A stretch of DNA of 6,261 bases, from contig CALISX010000293.1 of the NCBI GenBank assembly GCA_938041725.1, positions 1-6,261 of the forward strand, written 5' to 3'. The notes beneath the pieces were generated by a model that worked only from the letters and a program-made list of their open reading frames with translations, made no database searches and was not told where the DNA came from. Below, one piece after another: positions 5,391 to 6,261 of this stretch. How positions within the stretch are numbered: the stretch's first letter is position 1; every line of letters starts with the position of its first letter. The stretch comes from an uncultured Lachnoanaerobaculum sp. GTDB taxonomy: Bacteria; Bacillota; Clostridia; Lachnospirales; Lachnospiraceae. A program made the translations under genes and the position numbers.

Positions 5391-6261
5391 ATGAAAAAAT
5401 TCTTTGCAGGAATGTCCGTTATGGCTGTAACGGCAACTATGTTGAGCGGTATGGCATTTGCCGACGGTATCAAGACTATCAAGGTTGAAAAAATGATGAA
5501 CGTCGGAAATACTGCCGACCAAACAATAGGTAAGATTGAAGTTAAAGAAAATGCAAAAGCTGACTGGGACGAAAAGGCAAAATTTGAATTTAAACTTCCG
5601 TCAAATGTCAAGTGGAACGAAAAAACTATGATAAACGGAAAATATAAGCCTACTATAAATGGCAATATAATGACATTTGAGCTTTCTACAAGCAAAGATG
5701 CTGAAGACAGCTTCTATATACTACCTGTTATAGATGTAGAAAGAAGTGTAGCTAAGGGCAATATAACTGTAGCCGCTACTCCTATCAACTCAAATGACAA
5801 GGAAGAATCTATAGACATAGCTAAAGTAGCTGACTTTTCAGCATCTTTCTCTTCAACTAAAAAAGAAGTAGCTGCAAATACAAAGGTAGGAGTAGAAATA
5901 CAACTTAGCGAGTTAATCGAAAACTCATTACTTCCTGACAATATGTACGACATAGTATTTGACAACGCTACAATTGATAAGGACAGCATAAAGATAACTC
6001 AAGACAGCGGATACGATCCTCTTACAGTTGTAAAGACTCAAGACTCATATGTTGAATTTAAAATAGACGAAAAATTTGACACTAAGAACAAATGGACAAT
6101 AAAGATGGACATCACACCTAAAAAAGACTATATAGGTGAGATAAAAGCATCTCTTGAAGGACGCGGTATCAAAGACGTATCAACTGTAGTAGCTGACGTA
6201 TATCAAGGCGTAACTGTTCAACAAAGAGCTTTGGACGAGCTTAGTCTTGGTACTGCAAATC
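5391..6261 (+). CDS. Secreted protein of unknown family, N-terminal part (runs off the window)
   Basis: The frame is open from ATG 5391 to the window end, giving 290 residues with no stop. Residues 1-24 form a classical Sec signal peptide: MKKF, a hydrophobic core, and a cleavage site AFA|DG. The mature part is rich in Lys, Asp, Thr and Ile, contains no cysteine and alternates polar and hydrophobic residues as beta-sandwich surface proteins do. Two beta-rich stretches are suggested, about 27-115 and 135-280. It resembles in style the N-terminal regions of clostridial S-layer or cell-wall proteins, but I recognise no domain and no anchor motif in the visible part. AAAGGA (5376-5381) nine bases upstream supports the chosen start. 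An in-frame ATG at 5373 lacks a ribosome binding site and would add six residues before the signal peptide. By my count 17 of 25 Ile codons are ATA, against none in the acyl-CoA dehydrogenase gene. Confidence 0.85.
   Translation, partial: MKKFFAGMSVMAVTATMLSGMAFADGIKTIKVEKMMNVGNTADQTIGKIEVKENAKADWDEKAKFEFKLPSNVKWNEKTMINGKYKPTINGNIMTFELSTSKDAEDSFYILPVIDVERSVAKGNITVAATPINSNDKEESIDIAKVADFSASFSSTKKEVAANTKVGVEIQLSELIENSLLPDNMYDIVFDNATIDKDSIKITQDSGYDPLTVVKTQDSYVEFKIDEKFDTKNKWTIKMDITPKKDYIGEIKASLEGRGIKDVSTVVADVYQGVTVQQRALDELSLGTAN

Noticed and set aside
5348..5989. Minus-strand open frames opposite the secreted protein
   Set aside because: They are antisense to a long frame with a signal peptide, and their sequence has no family features.
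1..6261. CRISPR arrays, tRNA/rRNA genes, insertion sequences, phage or defence genes
   Set aside because: No regularly spaced repeats, tRNA-like cloverleaf, transposase motif or terminal inverted repeats of a mobile element were seen.

Overview
The window reads as a chromosomal segment of an anaerobic, fermentative Gram-positive bacterium, most likely Clostridia and perhaps Lachnospiraceae-like. The reasons are strong AGGAGG-type ribosome binding sites, a compact acyl-CoA dehydrogenase/ETF operon, a nickel-type LarA racemase homologue, and moderate GC in the metabolic genes. The genus cannot be fixed from the sequence alone.

Layout. Positions 1-571 hold the end of a leucine-biosynthesis operon: the last codons of leuC, overlapping by one base with a complete leuD (isopropylmalate dehydratase large and small subunits). 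A 211-base non-coding stretch follows and carries a good sigma-A-type promoter. This promoter drives an acyl-CoA dehydrogenase (TTG start), then etfB and etfA. Together they form a unit that reduces an enoyl-CoA, or oxidises an acyl-CoA, with electrons passing through the two ETF subunits. A 13-bp perfect hairpin with a second inner stem lies between the dehydrogenase and etfB. After etfA come two hairpins. The second is a U-tract terminator that works in both directions and is shared with the convergent gene larA on the minus strand. LarA keeps every nickel-pincer cofactor and catalytic residue I can check against the Lactobacillus plantarum enzyme.

Region 5138-5390 is AT-rich and lies between two divergent genes. 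It holds a tentative larA promoter, a pair of near-identical direct repeats with competing inverted repeats, and a promoter for the rightward gene whose -10/start region overlaps a 6-bp-arm palindrome. From 5391 to the window end runs a secreted, cysteine-free, lysine- and aspartate-rich protein that I cannot assign to a family. Its codon use (17 of 25 Ile codons are ATA) is sharply unlike the acyl-CoA dehydrogenase gene, which has none by my reading. This suggests horizontal acquisition or an assembly junction near 5140-5390.

How the genes fit together. leuCD is anabolic and probably unrelated to the rest. The dehydrogenase-EtfB-EtfA trio is a complete short-chain acyl-CoA redox module. A neighbouring lactate racemase homologue makes a lactate-linked fermentation (for example an acrylate-type route) conceivable, but no CoA-transferase or lactoyl-CoA dehydratase is present here, so that remains a hypothesis. 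I see no clear-cut new defence or mobile system. The most unusual items are the hairpin inside the operon, the repeat/palindrome architecture at 5207-5366 and the compositionally foreign secreted protein.
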